Of a stretch of DNA of 35,140 nt, positions 1-8,446 are shown piece by piece; positions within the stretch are counted from its first letter, which is position 1; every line of letters starts with the position of its first letter. Below the pieces are notes generated by a model. The model was not told the origin of the DNA and searched no databases. It was given only the letters and a program-made list of their open reading frames with translations. This stretch comes from Geminicoccus harenae (GTDB lineage: Bacteria > Pseudomonadota > Alphaproteobacteria > Geminicoccales > Geminicoccaceae): assembly GCF_019800005.1 (NCBI RefSeq), contig NZ_JABGCL010000037.1:1-35140 (forward strand), read 5' to 3'. Position numbers and translations under genes: made by a program.

Positions 1-845
1 ATCTTGGTGTTGCCGGCGGCACGCACGCCACCCTTGATGGTCCGGATCACGCTGATGAGCTTGTCCATCTCCTTGATCGGGTCCCAGTGCTCGATGTCGA
101 TCACCACGTACTGCTTGTCCTCCTTGAGCAGGGCGGGGACGACCTTGTTCTGCAGATGCGCGGTGTTGGGCACGTCCTTCGACGCGCCACCGAACAGTTC
201 GACGTCATAGAGGATCTTCATGTACTCGCTCAGCCCGCAATTGGCGAACGAGGAGGGCATGCCGGTATAGCGGAAGCCGCGGTAGAACTTGAAATAGGGC
301 TTCTTGGCGACCGGCGGGGGTGCGGTCACCGCGTCCTCGGGGAACTTGGCCGCCACCGCCTTGGCATAGGCATCGACGTAGGCATCGGTGACCTTGTTCT
401 GGTCACGATACGTCACGTACTCGGCCTGCTTGGCGGCCGAGTACTTGCCCTCTTCCTTGAGCACGGTGAGGCGGTAGCGCCAGCCGGACTTCTCGATGGG
501 CGTAGCACCCAGGATCGGGTCGATCGAGGGGTCGCTGGGCAGCGGGCTGGGGGTGGGCCCGGTCGCGAGCGGCGTGCCGAACTGGGCCGAAACCGCGGCG
601 GCATAGGTGACCACCCACTCGTCGGTGAGCTTGTACTTGTCCAGGTAGGACAGGTACTGCTCGGCCTTGAAGGTGTTGGTCTGCCCGGCGGCGCGCATGA
701 CCACCAGGTTGTAGCGCCAGCCGGTATTGGCGATGGGGGCACTGCCCAGATCGACCGCGGCCTGAGCCGGGGCAGGGGCAGCAGAGAACAGGGCGCAAGC
801 CAGCACAGCCGCGGCAAGCATTGCCGCGCCTCGAACGCGAACCAT
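1..845 (-). CDS. Secreted protein with two tandem ~53-residue repeats, unknown function (3' end outside window)
   Basis: I do not recognise the family. From the ATG at 845-843 the minus strand reads 281 codons without a stop and leaves the window, so the C-terminus is missing. Residues 1-30 form a signal peptide (MVRVRG, then an Ala/Leu-rich core, then APAQA), so the product is probably exported. Residues 37-89 and 116-168 are clear copies of one module: each has PI-x-x-(T/S)GWRY, then a K-x-A-E-x-Y-x-x-Y segment, then (K)-x-TD-x-x-V and YA-x-AV-x-A-x-F. A Pro-rich linker (about 91-112) separates them. A different domain starts near residue 183 (YFKFYRGFRYTG) and includes VVIDIEHWDP, which looks like a beta strand ending in acidic residues, as in some TIM-barrel hydrolases; that is only an impression. 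The gene is alone on its strand, with the RND operon starting divergently about 500 bp away. Confidence 0.82.
   Translation of the reverse strand, partial: MVRVRGAAMLAAAVLACALFSAAPAPAQAAVDLGSAPIANTGWRYNLVVMRAAGQTNTFKAEQYLSYLDKYKLTDEWVVTYAAAVSAQFGTPLATGPTPSPLPSDPSIDPILGATPIEKSGWRYRLTVLKEEGKYSAAKQAEYVTYRDQNKVTDAYVDAYAKAVAAKFPEDAVTAPPPVAKKPYFKFYRGFRYTGMPSSFANCGLSEYMKILYDVELFGGASKDVPNTAHLQNKVVPALLKEDKQYVVIDIEHWDPIKEMDKLISVIRTIKGGVRAAGNTK
342..737 (-). repeat. Two-copy intragenic protein repeat
   Basis: Codons 37-89 (737-579) and 116-168 (500-342) of the left-edge gene encode two copies of a module with the shared skeleton GWRY...K-A-(E)-Y...Y...TD...YA-AV-A-F. The copies differ at many positions, so this is an old duplication rather than a recent nucleotide repeat. 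Confidence 0.75.
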
Positions 846-1339
846 GGACACCTCAATGGATTTGATGAGGAAGGCCGACGGCACCGCGAGAGGAAGTTGA
901 CCCGCGCGCAGAGACAGCGCCCCATCTGCGATCTGCAGGTGGTGCGCCGTCGAACTGTGTCTTGGGGCAGTAAGGTGCCGAGCTACCCGATAGATGGGCG
1001 TCGCTGGGCGAGTGTCTAGATGGTGATCATCCAGATTTCCAGAAATTTCTTTGTAATCTTAATAGGATAGCAGAATTATACATATCAAAACCGAGAGGAT
1101 ACTACTATAACATCTTCTTCATCTATGTATGCACGCAGCTCGCCGTCAAGATGACGTGCCCGGATGCCAGATGCCGGCGCCCGTGCTCCAGCTGATCGCC
1201 CAACTCGTCGATCGGGACGACCGCAGTTCCGGCGGCTGTGGCCCGGCAGGCGGAACCTGCGGCGCAGTGCTGGCTTCTAGTTGTCGATGAAGGTCCGCCT
1301 CGCCCGTGGGCGACCTGGTGCTGCCCAACGGAGGCTCCG
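846..1339. other. Intergenic region between divergent genes, with an AT-rich island
   Basis: This 494-bp gap holds no convincing gene. Positions about 1025-1125 are strikingly AT-rich (runs such as aatttctttgtaatctta and cagaattatacatatc) compared with the GC-rich surroundings. The rest (1135-1329) has normal high GC and short open frames only. The island is a plausible promoter and regulator-binding region for the RND operon, the repeat protein, or both. Confidence 0.5.
1051..1082 (+). promoter_or_regulatory. Possible promoter in the AT-rich island
   Basis: TTGTAA at 1051-1056 and TATACA at 1077-1082 resemble -35 and -10 boxes but lie 20 bp apart, longer than usual. Such spacing occurs at MerR-type promoters, but no regulator gene is adjacent. 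This would give a leader of about 250 nt before the adaptor gene. Weak evidence. Confidence 0.25.
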
Positions 1340-2530
1340 ATGCCGAACCGCCCCTGCCGGAGCATGGCCAGCCTCTTCGCCATCGGGTCCCTGCTCGCGA
1401 TCGCAGACCCGGCCGGTGCCCAGCAGCCTCCCTCGGCACCGCCGGCAGTAGGCGTCGTCCAGGCGGAGCCGCGCCCGGTCACCACCAGCCATGGCTTCAT
1501 CGGCCGGGTCGAAGCGATCAACCGGGTCGATCTGGTGGCGCGGGTCGATGCGTTCCTCGTGGAGCAGCTCTTCGAGGAAGGTGCGGACGTGCAGGAGGGC
1601 GACCCGCTCTACCGGCTGGAACGTGGCCCCTATGAGGCAATACTCGCCGCGCAGGAGGCGGCGGTAGCCCAGGCGGAGGCCGAGCAGGCCAATGCCCGGT
1701 CCGAGCTGAGCCGGGCGCGCGAACTGCTGTCGAGCACCGCCGGTACCCAGGCACGGGTGGATCAGGCCCTGGCGGCGGAACGCACCGCGACCGCCAAGGT
1801 GCTGGCAGCGCAGGCGCAGGTGCGCCAGGCCCAGATCAACCTCGGCTACACCGAGATCAACGCGCCCATCTCCGGGCGGATCGGCCGCAGCCAGATCACG
1901 CCCGGCAATGTCGTGGGCCCGGGGAGCGGCGTGCTGGCGACGATCGTCAGCCAGGACCCGATGCATGTCGCCTTCCCGGTGCCGATGCGCACGGCCCTGG
2001 ACCTGCGCACCCGCTATGCCGACCAGGGCGGGTTCGAGGCGGTGGTGATCCGGCTGCGGCTCCCGGACGGGCGCATCTACGGGCCGGCGGGCCGGCTGGA
2101 CTTCGTCGACATCGAGGTCGCCCGTGGCACCGACACGATCACGCTGCGCGGCACCATCCCCAACCCGATTCTGGCACCCGGCGAGGGTGGCGGGGCCGGC
2201 CTGCGGGAGCTGACCGAGGGTGAGTTCGTCACGGTCATGCTGGAGGCCGCCCAGCCGGTCGAGCAACTCACCGTTCCCCGCGAGGCGGTGCTGTCCGACC
2301 AGCGGGGCGACTTCGTCTACGTGATCGCGGCGGAGAACCGGGCCGAGCGCCGCCCGGTCCGGCTCGGCCAGTCCACGGGCGGCTCGGTCGTGATCCAGGA
2401 GGGGCTGGAGGCCGGCGAGCGGGTGGTGCTGGAAGGCATCCAGCGGGTCCAGCCAGGCATGCAGGTCGTCCCGGGGCCGGCCGAGTTCGACGCCCGGGCG
2501 ATGGGCGGGACCACCGCGAGCGGGACGTGA
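1340..2530 (+). CDS. RND efflux periplasmic adaptor (membrane fusion protein)
   Basis: This 396-residue adaptor should link the inner-membrane RND pump encoded next to it to an outer-membrane channel. The ATG at 1340 is chosen because GGAGG lies at 1330-1334 and the protein then begins with a signal peptide (hydrophobic residues 9-22, likely cleavage near AGA-QQ). There is no lipobox cysteine, so it is not an AcrA-type lipoprotein. Order of parts: first half of the lipoyl domain about 59-97 (RVEAINRVDLVARVDAF), Ala/Glu-rich coiled-coil hairpin about 98-168, second lipoyl half with NAPISGRIG at about 174-182, then beta-barrel and membrane-proximal domains ending in EGLEAGERVV. This is the MexA/AcrA layout and usual length. 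The stop lies 4 bp before the pump start, so the two genes are one operon. Substrate cannot be told from sequence. Confidence 0.95.
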   Translation: MPNRPCRSMASLFAIGSLLAIADPAGAQQPPSAPPAVGVVQAEPRPVTTSHGFIGRVEAINRVDLVARVDAFLVEQLFEEGADVQEGDPLYRLERGPYEAILAAQEAAVAQAEAEQANARSELSRARELLSSTAGTQARVDQALAAERTATAKVLAAQAQVRQAQINLGYTEINAPISGRIGRSQITPGNVVGPGSGVLATIVSQDPMHVAFPVPMRTALDLRTRYADQGGFEAVVIRLRLPDGRIYGPAGRLDFVDIEVARGTDTITLRGTIPNPILAPGEGGGAGLRELTEGEFVTVMLEAAQPVEQLTVPREAVLSDQRGDFVYVIAAENRAERRPVRLGQSTGGSVVIQEGLEAGERVVLEGIQRVQPGMQVVPGPAEFDARAMGGTTASGT

Positions 2531-2534
2531 TGCG

Positions 2535-5500
2535 ATGATGTCCTCGATCTTCATTCATCGCCCGCGCCTGGCGATCGTGATCTCGGTCGTGATCACGCTG
2601 GCCGGCCTGCTCGCCATGCTGCGCATCCCGGTGGCCCAGCTGCCGGACATCGTGCCGCCCCAGGTCTCGGTGTCCGCGGTCTATCCCGGCGCATCCGCGG
2701 ACGTGGTCGAATCGACGGTGGGCCAGCCGCTGGAATCCAGCGTCATCGGCACCGACCAGATGATCTACATGAGGAGCACCAGCGGCAATGACGGCAGCTA
2801 CAACCTGACCGTCAGCTTCGCGCTCGGCTCCGATCCCGACATCAACACGGTCAACGTCAACAACCGGGTGCAGACCGCGCTGTCCCAGCTTCCCCAGGAG
2901 GTGCAGCGCCAGGGCCTGACCGTGCAGAAGCGCTCGTCCTCGATCCTCCAGTTCGTCATGATGACCAGCGAGGATCCCACCCACGACCTCCTGTTCCTCA
3001 CCAATCTCGGCACGATCAGCGTGATCGACGAGCTCTCGCGCACCACGGGCGTGGGCCAGGCCGTCCTGTTCGGCCAGCTCAACTATTCGATGCGGATCTG
3101 GTTCGACACCCAGCGCCTGGTCAGCCTGAACCTCGCACCCTCCGACGTGGTCCGGGCGATCCAGGCGCAGAACGTGCAGGCCCCGGTCGGCCGGATCGGC
3201 GCCGAGCCCGTCCCGGATGACCAGCGGCTGCAGATGAACGTGCAGACGCAGGGCAGGCTGTCCAGCCCGGAGGAGTTCGGCCAGATCGTGCTGCGCGCCA
3301 ACCCGGACGGCTCGGTGCTGCGGGTGCAGGACGTGGCTCGCGTCGAGCTCGGCGCGCAGAACCAGGACACCTTCACCCGCCTGAACGGCCAGAACGCCGT
3401 CGGCATGGGCATCTTTCTCGCTCCTGGCGCCAACGCGGTGAGCGTCGCGGAGGCGGTCCGGGAAACCCTGGCCACGGTCGGCACGCGGCTACCCGAGGGG
3501 GTACGGATCGACGCAGTCTACGATTCGACCGTCTTCGTGAACGAGACGATCTCCACGGTCATCCACACGCTGATCGAGGCCTTCATCATCGTCGGCATCG
3601 TGGTGTTCGTGTTCCTGGGCTCATGGCGCGCCGCGATCATCCCCCTCATCGCCGTGCCAGTCAGCCTGATCGGCGCCTTCGCCGTGCTGCTGCTGATGGG
3701 CTATTCGGCCAATACCGTGTCGCTGCTGGCGATGGTGCTGGCGATCGGCATCGTGGTCGACGATGCGATCGTGGTGGTGGAGAATGTCGAGCGCGTGATG
3801 GACGAGGAGCCGGAGCTCTCTCCGGCCGAGGCCACCCAGAAGGCGATGGTGCAGATCACCGCACCGGTCATCGCCATCACCATGGTGCTCTTGTCAGTGT
3901 TCGTCCCGATCGCCTTCATCCCAGGCATCTCGGGCGAACTGTTCCGCCAGTTCGCGGTGACAATCAGTGCGGCGATGGTGTTCTCCGCGTTCAACGCGCT
4001 GACCCTCTCGCCGGCCTTGTGCGCCGTCCTGATGCGCCATGGCGGGCCCAAGCGCGGGATCATGGCCTGGATCTCCCGCCGGATCGACAATGTGCGCGAC
4101 GGCTATGCCGCGGTGGTGGCCAGGACCCTGCGCCTGTCCGCCCTGGCGCTCGTGCTGGTGGGCGTGTTCGCCGCCGGAACCTATGGCCTGTCCTTGCGCA
4201 CGCCGACCGGCTTCCTGCCGGAGGAGGACCAGGGCGCCTTCTTCATTCATGTCCAGCTCCCGGCCGGCGCCTCAGTGGCGCGCACCTCGGAGGCGGTGGC
4301 ACGGGTCGAGCAGATCCTGGGCGACCTGCCCCAGGTCCGGGACGTGGTTTCGGTGGTCGGCTACTCGCTGCTGGACAGCGTGTCGGCCAGCAACGCCGCC
4401 TTCATGATCGCCCAGCTCCGGCCGTTCGAGGAGCGGACCGGACCGGGCGATTCGGTGCAGGCGCTGATCGCCCGGGTGGCCGAGAATGCCCAGGGGATCC
4501 GCAGTGCCGACATCCTGCCCTTCAACCTGCCCCCGGTCGTGGGCCTCTCCACCACGGGCGGGTTCGAGTACCAGCTCGAGAGCCTGCAGGGTGCGGATCC
4601 CGAAGCGATGGGCAGCGTGATGCGCGGCCTGGTCGGTGCCGCCAATGCCGATCCGCGGCTGGCGGGGGTGTTCTCCACCTATACCTCGGCCAATCCGTCG
4701 ATCTTCCTCGACATCGACCGGATCAAGGCGCAGGCGCTGGGGCTCGACGTCAGCGACGTCTTCACCACGCTGCAGGCGACGCTCGGCAGCTATTACGTCA
4801 ACGACTTCAACCTGTTCGGCCGCACCTGGCAGGTGAACCTTCAGGGCGAGGCCGCCGACCGGCGCGACATCGACGCGCTTTGGAAGATCGAGATCCGCAA
4901 CCGCCAGGGCGAGATGGTGCCGCTGCGCGCGATTGCCGAGGTGAGCACGGTCACCGGGCCGCAGGTCGTCACCCGCTACAACAACTACCGCTCGGTCACC
5001 ATCAATGGCGGCTCGGCCGAAGGGGTTTCCTCGGGCGAGGGATTGGCGGCGATGGCCGAGGTATCGGCCGCCACCCTGCCGCCGGGCTACGCCTTCGAAT
5101 GGACCGGGACTGCGTACCAGGAGCAGCAGGCCAGCGGCCAGACCGGGATCATCCTGGGGCTGGCGGTGCTGTTCGCCTATCTGTTCCTGGTGGCGCTCTA
5201 CGAGAGCTGGGTCATCCCGATCCCGGTGCTTCTGTCGGTGATCGCCGGCGTGCTGGGCGCCTTTGCCGGCGTGCTGTTCACCGGGCTCACCCTCGACCTC
5301 TACGGGCAGATCGGGCTGGTCGTGCTGATCGCCCTGGCCGCGAAGAACGGCATCCTGATCGTGGAGTTCGCCAAGGAGCAGCGCGAGGCCGGCCGCTCGA
5401 TCCGGGACGCCGCGGCGATGGCCGCGAGGCTCAGGTTCCGCGCGGTGATCATGACCTCGCTGGCCTTCATCCTGGGCCTGGTGCCGCTGGTCTGGGCATC

Positions 5501-5696
5501 GGGCGCTTCCGAGGTGTCGCGGCATCATGTCAGCACGCCGGTATTCGCCGGGATGATCGCCGCCAGCTCGATCGGCCTCTTCCTGATCCCGATGCTCTAC
5601 GTGGTCTTCCAGCACATGCGGGAATGGACGCACCGCCGCTTCGGCAGCACCAGTGCCGCCCGGCCACGCGGGGAGCAGCCGGGGCCGGCGGAATGA
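2535..5696 (+). CDS. RND multidrug efflux pump, inner-membrane subunit (HAE1 family)
   Basis: This 1053-residue proton-driven pump resembles AcrB/MexB and has their usual length. The N-terminus (SSIFIHRPRLAIVISVV) is the first membrane helix of the HAE1 family, followed by the porter-domain segment VYPGASADVVESTVGQPLE and by INTVNVNNRVQ. The proton-relay aspartate pair of TM4 is present in GIVVDDAIVVVENV (about residues 407-408). The matching TM10 lysine is in LAAKNGILIVEFAKEQ (about residue 936). Two halves, each with a large periplasmic loop, are evident. Starts at ATG 2535 and 2538 are both possible. It is translated 4 bp behind the adaptor. No TolC-like gene and no TetR/MarR-type regulator lies nearby, so it probably uses an outer-membrane channel encoded elsewhere. 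Drugs, solvents, detergents or other hydrophobic compounds are the family's usual substrates. Confidence 0.96.
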   Translation: MMSSIFIHRPRLAIVISVVITLAGLLAMLRIPVAQLPDIVPPQVSVSAVYPGASADVVESTVGQPLESSVIGTDQMIYMRSTSGNDGSYNLTVSFALGSDPDINTVNVNNRVQTALSQLPQEVQRQGLTVQKRSSSILQFVMMTSEDPTHDLLFLTNLGTISVIDELSRTTGVGQAVLFGQLNYSMRIWFDTQRLVSLNLAPSDVVRAIQAQNVQAPVGRIGAEPVPDDQRLQMNVQTQGRLSSPEEFGQIVLRANPDGSVLRVQDVARVELGAQNQDTFTRLNGQNAVGMGIFLAPGANAVSVAEAVRETLATVGTRLPEGVRIDAVYDSTVFVNETISTVIHTLIEAFIIVGIVVFVFLGSWRAAIIPLIAVPVSLIGAFAVLLLMGYSANTVSLLAMVLAIGIVVDDAIVVVENVERVMDEEPELSPAEATQKAMVQITAPVIAITMVLLSVFVPIAFIPGISGELFRQFAVTISAAMVFSAFNALTLSPALCAVLMRHGGPKRGIMAWISRRIDNVRDGYAAVVARTLRLSALALVLVGVFAAGTYGLSLRTPTGFLPEEDQGAFFIHVQLPAGASVARTSEAVARVEQILGDLPQVRDVVSVVGYSLLDSVSASNAAFMIAQLRPFEERTGPGDSVQALIARVAENAQGIRSADILPFNLPPVVGLSTTGGFEYQLESLQGADPEAMGSVMRGLVGAANADPRLAGVFSTYTSANPSIFLDIDRIKAQALGLDVSDVFTTLQATLGSYYVNDFNLFGRTWQVNLQGEAADRRDIDALWKIEIRNRQGEMVPLRAIAEVSTVTGPQVVTRYNNYRSVTINGGSAEGVSSGEGLAAMAEVSAATLPPGYAFEWTGTAYQEQQASGQTGIILGLAVLFAYLFLVALYESWVIPIPVLLSVIAGVLGAFAGVLFTGLTLDLYGQIGLVVLIALAAKNGILIVEFAKEQREAGRSIRDAAAMAARLRFRAVIMTSLAFILGLVPLVWASGASEVSRHHVSTPVFAGMIAASSIGLFLIPMLYVVFQHMREWTHRRFGSTSAARPRGEQPGPAE

Positions 5697-5820
5697 GCGG
5701 GCCGATCTGCTGGACCTCGTAGGGCTCTTGCGCGGCTGTTCCCGCTCCTGCCAGCCCGTCGGGCCTGCCGGCCAGCCGCCGATGAGGGCAGCACGGGCGA
5801 GTGCGGGAGCAGCCAGCAGG

Positions 5821-6742
5821 ATGACCGGGCCAACCGCAAGATGGCTGAGCCGTCCCGTGAATCCGGCGGCCGACCATGTTCTTGGTCCGGAACATGCCGA
5901 GATCACGCTCGTCGAATACGGCAGCTACGATAGCCCCCAGTGCAGGAGGGTCACCGACAGCATCACTGTCCGTGACCAGCTGGGCCATCGCCTGCGCTAT
6001 GTCTTCCGGCATCGGCCCACGCCTCGCAGTGACCTTGCCCGCCGCGCCGCCGAACTGGCTGAGCGCGCCGGAGAGGTGGGGCGGTTCTGGCACGCTCACA
6101 TGATCCTGATGAAGCGCTCGGAGACGCTGGTCGAGGATGATCTGCGCGTGGTCCACGACGAACTGGATCTGGGGCGCCAGGAGCCTGCCGAAGTCGACCA
6201 GGCAGCCAGGCGGGCGCGCGAGCGCGTGGCCGACGAGTGCCCACGCGAGCGACGTGAGGATCACGTCGACCTTCTTCATCAACGCGCACCGCTATAGCTA
6301 TCTGGTGATCCCGCTGTTCGCGCTGGCCAATTCCGGCGTCGTCGTGACGCTGGAGGTGTTCAAGGGCCATGCCCCGCTGATGATGGCGATCATTATGGGC
6401 TTGGTGATCGGCAAGCCGGTCGGGTTCCTGCTGGCCACTTCCCTCGCCGTCCGGTTCGGGATCGCCGTCAAGCCAGATGCCTGTTCCTGGCGGCACCTGG
6501 CCGGTGCCGGGGCTCTGGCCGGTATCGGCTTCACCATGTCGCTGTTCATTGCCGGCGAGGCGCTTCCGGTCGCGGCGGACTTCGCGGCTGCCAAGATCGC
6601 CGTGTTCATCGCCTCCATCCTGGCCGCGGTCATCGGGATGGCCGTGCTGTGGAACGCTGGCTCGCCGGAAGTAAAGGAGGAGGCCGACCCCGCAGCAGGC
6701 GCGCCGGACATCAGACATGCCGAACCCGCGGCATCGGGGTGA
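5821..6742 (+). pseudogene. nhaA: Remnant of a DsbA-like/NhaA Na+/H+ antiporter fusion gene (internal deletion plus frameshift)
   Basis: The first frame, from ATG 5821, reads a thioredoxin/DsbA-like domain (DHVLGPEHAEITLVEYGSY, then RLRYVFRHRP, ARRAAELAERA, RFWHAHMILMKRSETL). Its CxxC site reads SPQC, so the first cysteine is lost. Near 6235 the frame changes: the expected end of the domain, TSTFFINAHRY, is in the next frame. That frame then passes directly into the C-terminal third of NhaA (YLVIPLFALANSGV, GKPVGFLLA, LAGIGFTMSLFIAGEALP, AKIAVFIASILAAV). The N-terminal and central NhaA helices, roughly 200-250 residues, are missing between Trx and NhaA parts. N-terminal Trx-NhaA fusions are known in proteobacteria as I recall them, so this looks like one such gene that has lost its middle and its frame. 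It is not expected to make an antiporter. It lies 124 bp behind the RND pump. Confidence 0.82.
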
Positions 6743-6776
6743 GCGTGATCCCGGCGGATCCCTCGCAGGGTGGCTC

Positions 6777-8228
6777 TTACAACAAAGGTGAGAGGAGCCG
6801 TGCTGCCGAATCGCGAAAGCGCAGCAGGATATTGCGCTGCTCATATTCGGCCACACTGAACTCGCGGCAGCACTCGAGGTCCCGCACGAAGCTGTCTTCC
6901 AGCTCGCGCGCGAGCCGCTCGCTGTAGAGCACCGCGTTCAACTCGTAATTGATGCTGAAGCTGCGGATGTCGATGTTGGCCGAGCCGATCGAGCAGACCG
7001 TGGAATCGACGCTGATCGTCTTGGCGTGCAGGTAGCCGGTCTCGTAGAGGAACACGCGCACGCCGGCGTTGACCGCATCCACGATATAGGTGTTGCCCGC
7101 CCAGTCGGGCAGCGGGTTGCCCGATGGCCTGGCACTCAGCATCACCCGGACGTCCACCCCGGCCAGGGCCGCTGCCTTCAAGACCTCGGCCAGGCTGGCA
7201 TCCAGGATGAAGTAGGGCGACTGCAGGAAGACGTGGCGCTCGGCCGAGCCGATCATCGCGAAGTAGAGCTGCCGGATCGCCGCCCAGCGGGAATCCGGCC
7301 CGGACGTCAGGATCTGCAATGGCTCCTCGCCATCTTCCGGCTCGCTCACGGGCTTCGGGAAATGGGCCTCGCCGAACAGGTCCTCCCGGACCGCATTGTA
7401 CCAGTCCACCATGAACACCGCCTGCAGCACCGCCACGGCCTCGCCGGTAAAGCGCAGCTGGGTGTCACGCCAGGAATCGAACCCCTTGCCGCCATCCAGA
7501 TGCTCCTGGCTCATATTCATCCCGCCGGTATAGCCGATCCGGCCGTCGATCACGGTGATCTTGCGGTGGTTGCGATAGCTGATCGTGTGCAGCCGGTAGA
7601 GCGGCGAGGTCGGCGCCACCACGACACCCGCCGCCCGCAGCTCGCGGAGATAGGCGCGGGTCAGATGGGCATGCGATCCCACCGCGTCGTAGAGCAGGCG
7701 CACCTGGACGCCGGCCCGCGCCCGCGCCACCAGGATCTCCTTGAGCTGCTCGGTGAAGCCATCGGCGGCCCAGATGAAGTACTGGAGATGGATCGAGTAC
7801 CTGGCTGCTGCCAGGTCCTCCATCAGGCTCGGATAGAAGCGCTCGGCATTCTGCTGAATCTCCACCCGGTTGCGGATGGTCAGGGCGGAGCGGGAGTTGC
7901 GGCGCACCAGCCGCATCAGCTTGCGGTGCCGGCCATCCCTGCCGCCGAGCCGGTCGATCGCTTCATCCTGGCGGGCCATCATCGGCGCCAGGATCGGCCG
8001 GGCGGTCGCTTCGAGGTCCTGCTTGAGCAGCCGGCTCTGCTTGCTGAAGGCTTTGCGGTGCCGGCCGAAGAAGACATAGGCGAGCACGCCGATGCCCGGG
8101 ACGAACAGGAACGCCAGCATCCAGGCCAGCGTCGTCTGCGGCCGGCGGTTCTCCGAGATCAGGAAGATGCCCGTGACGAGCGCATAGAGGGTAATGAGCG
8201 TGGTGACGGCGACGGCGAGATCGCTCAT
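6777..8228 (-). CDS. cls: Cardiolipin synthase (phospholipase D superfamily)
   Basis: This 483-residue membrane enzyme should condense two phosphatidylglycerols, or a related donor pair, into cardiolipin. The ATG at 8228-8226 is chosen because it has GGAGG upstream and gives the family N-terminus: a first membrane helix (VAVTTLITLYALVTGIFLI), then RRPQTTLAWMLAFLFVPGIG and the second helix ending in YVFFGRHR. Both catalytic HKD motifs are intact: HRKITVID followed by GRIGYTGGMN, and HAKTISVD followed by STVCSIGSANID. Length and layout fit bacterial ClsA. An upstream in-frame ATG at 8519 would add 97 Arg/Cys-rich residues unlike the family and would overlap the divergent permease gene. It is divergent from the permease at 8447, with 218 bp between them. 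A second, lipoprotein-type PLD enzyme is encoded at 13417-14988. Confidence 0.94.
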   Translation of the reverse strand: MSDLAVAVTTLITLYALVTGIFLISENRRPQTTLAWMLAFLFVPGIGVLAYVFFGRHRKAFSKQSRLLKQDLEATARPILAPMMARQDEAIDRLGGRDGRHRKLMRLVRRNSRSALTIRNRVEIQQNAERFYPSLMEDLAAARYSIHLQYFIWAADGFTEQLKEILVARARAGVQVRLLYDAVGSHAHLTRAYLRELRAAGVVVAPTSPLYRLHTISYRNHRKITVIDGRIGYTGGMNMSQEHLDGGKGFDSWRDTQLRFTGEAVAVLQAVFMVDWYNAVREDLFGEAHFPKPVSEPEDGEEPLQILTSGPDSRWAAIRQLYFAMIGSAERHVFLQSPYFILDASLAEVLKAAALAGVDVRVMLSARPSGNPLPDWAGNTYIVDAVNAGVRVFLYETGYLHAKTISVDSTVCSIGSANIDIRSFSINYELNAVLYSERLARELEDSFVRDLECCREFSVAEYEQRNILLRFRDSAARLLSPLL

Positions 8229-8446
8229 GCGTGCGGGCCTCCGTTTCGCGGCGGCAACGGGTGGCCGCACGTTCCCGCCACGTGCAACCGCCCTTTGGCA
8301 CCGGCTCTTGTACAGGCTGAGGCAGAACGAGCCGGAGCAAGCAAGACGATGGACAGGACGGGATGGTCGAGCCGGCGCGGCATCATGGGTGATCGCGATC
8401 CCACCGCAGGGCATGCCCATGGTCTTGCCCCTGTCGCCCTGGCTGC

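Noticed and set aside
1238..1339. Longer adaptor start at 1238
   Set aside because: The extra 34 residues are Trp/Cys/Pro-rich, hide the signal peptide, and have no ribosome-binding site comparable to GGAGG before 1340.
3623..5722. 699-residue open frame on the plus strand inside the RND pump gene
   Set aside because: It is an out-of-frame shadow of the pump, rich in Arg, Gly and Pro, with no domain; the pump frame is intact throughout.
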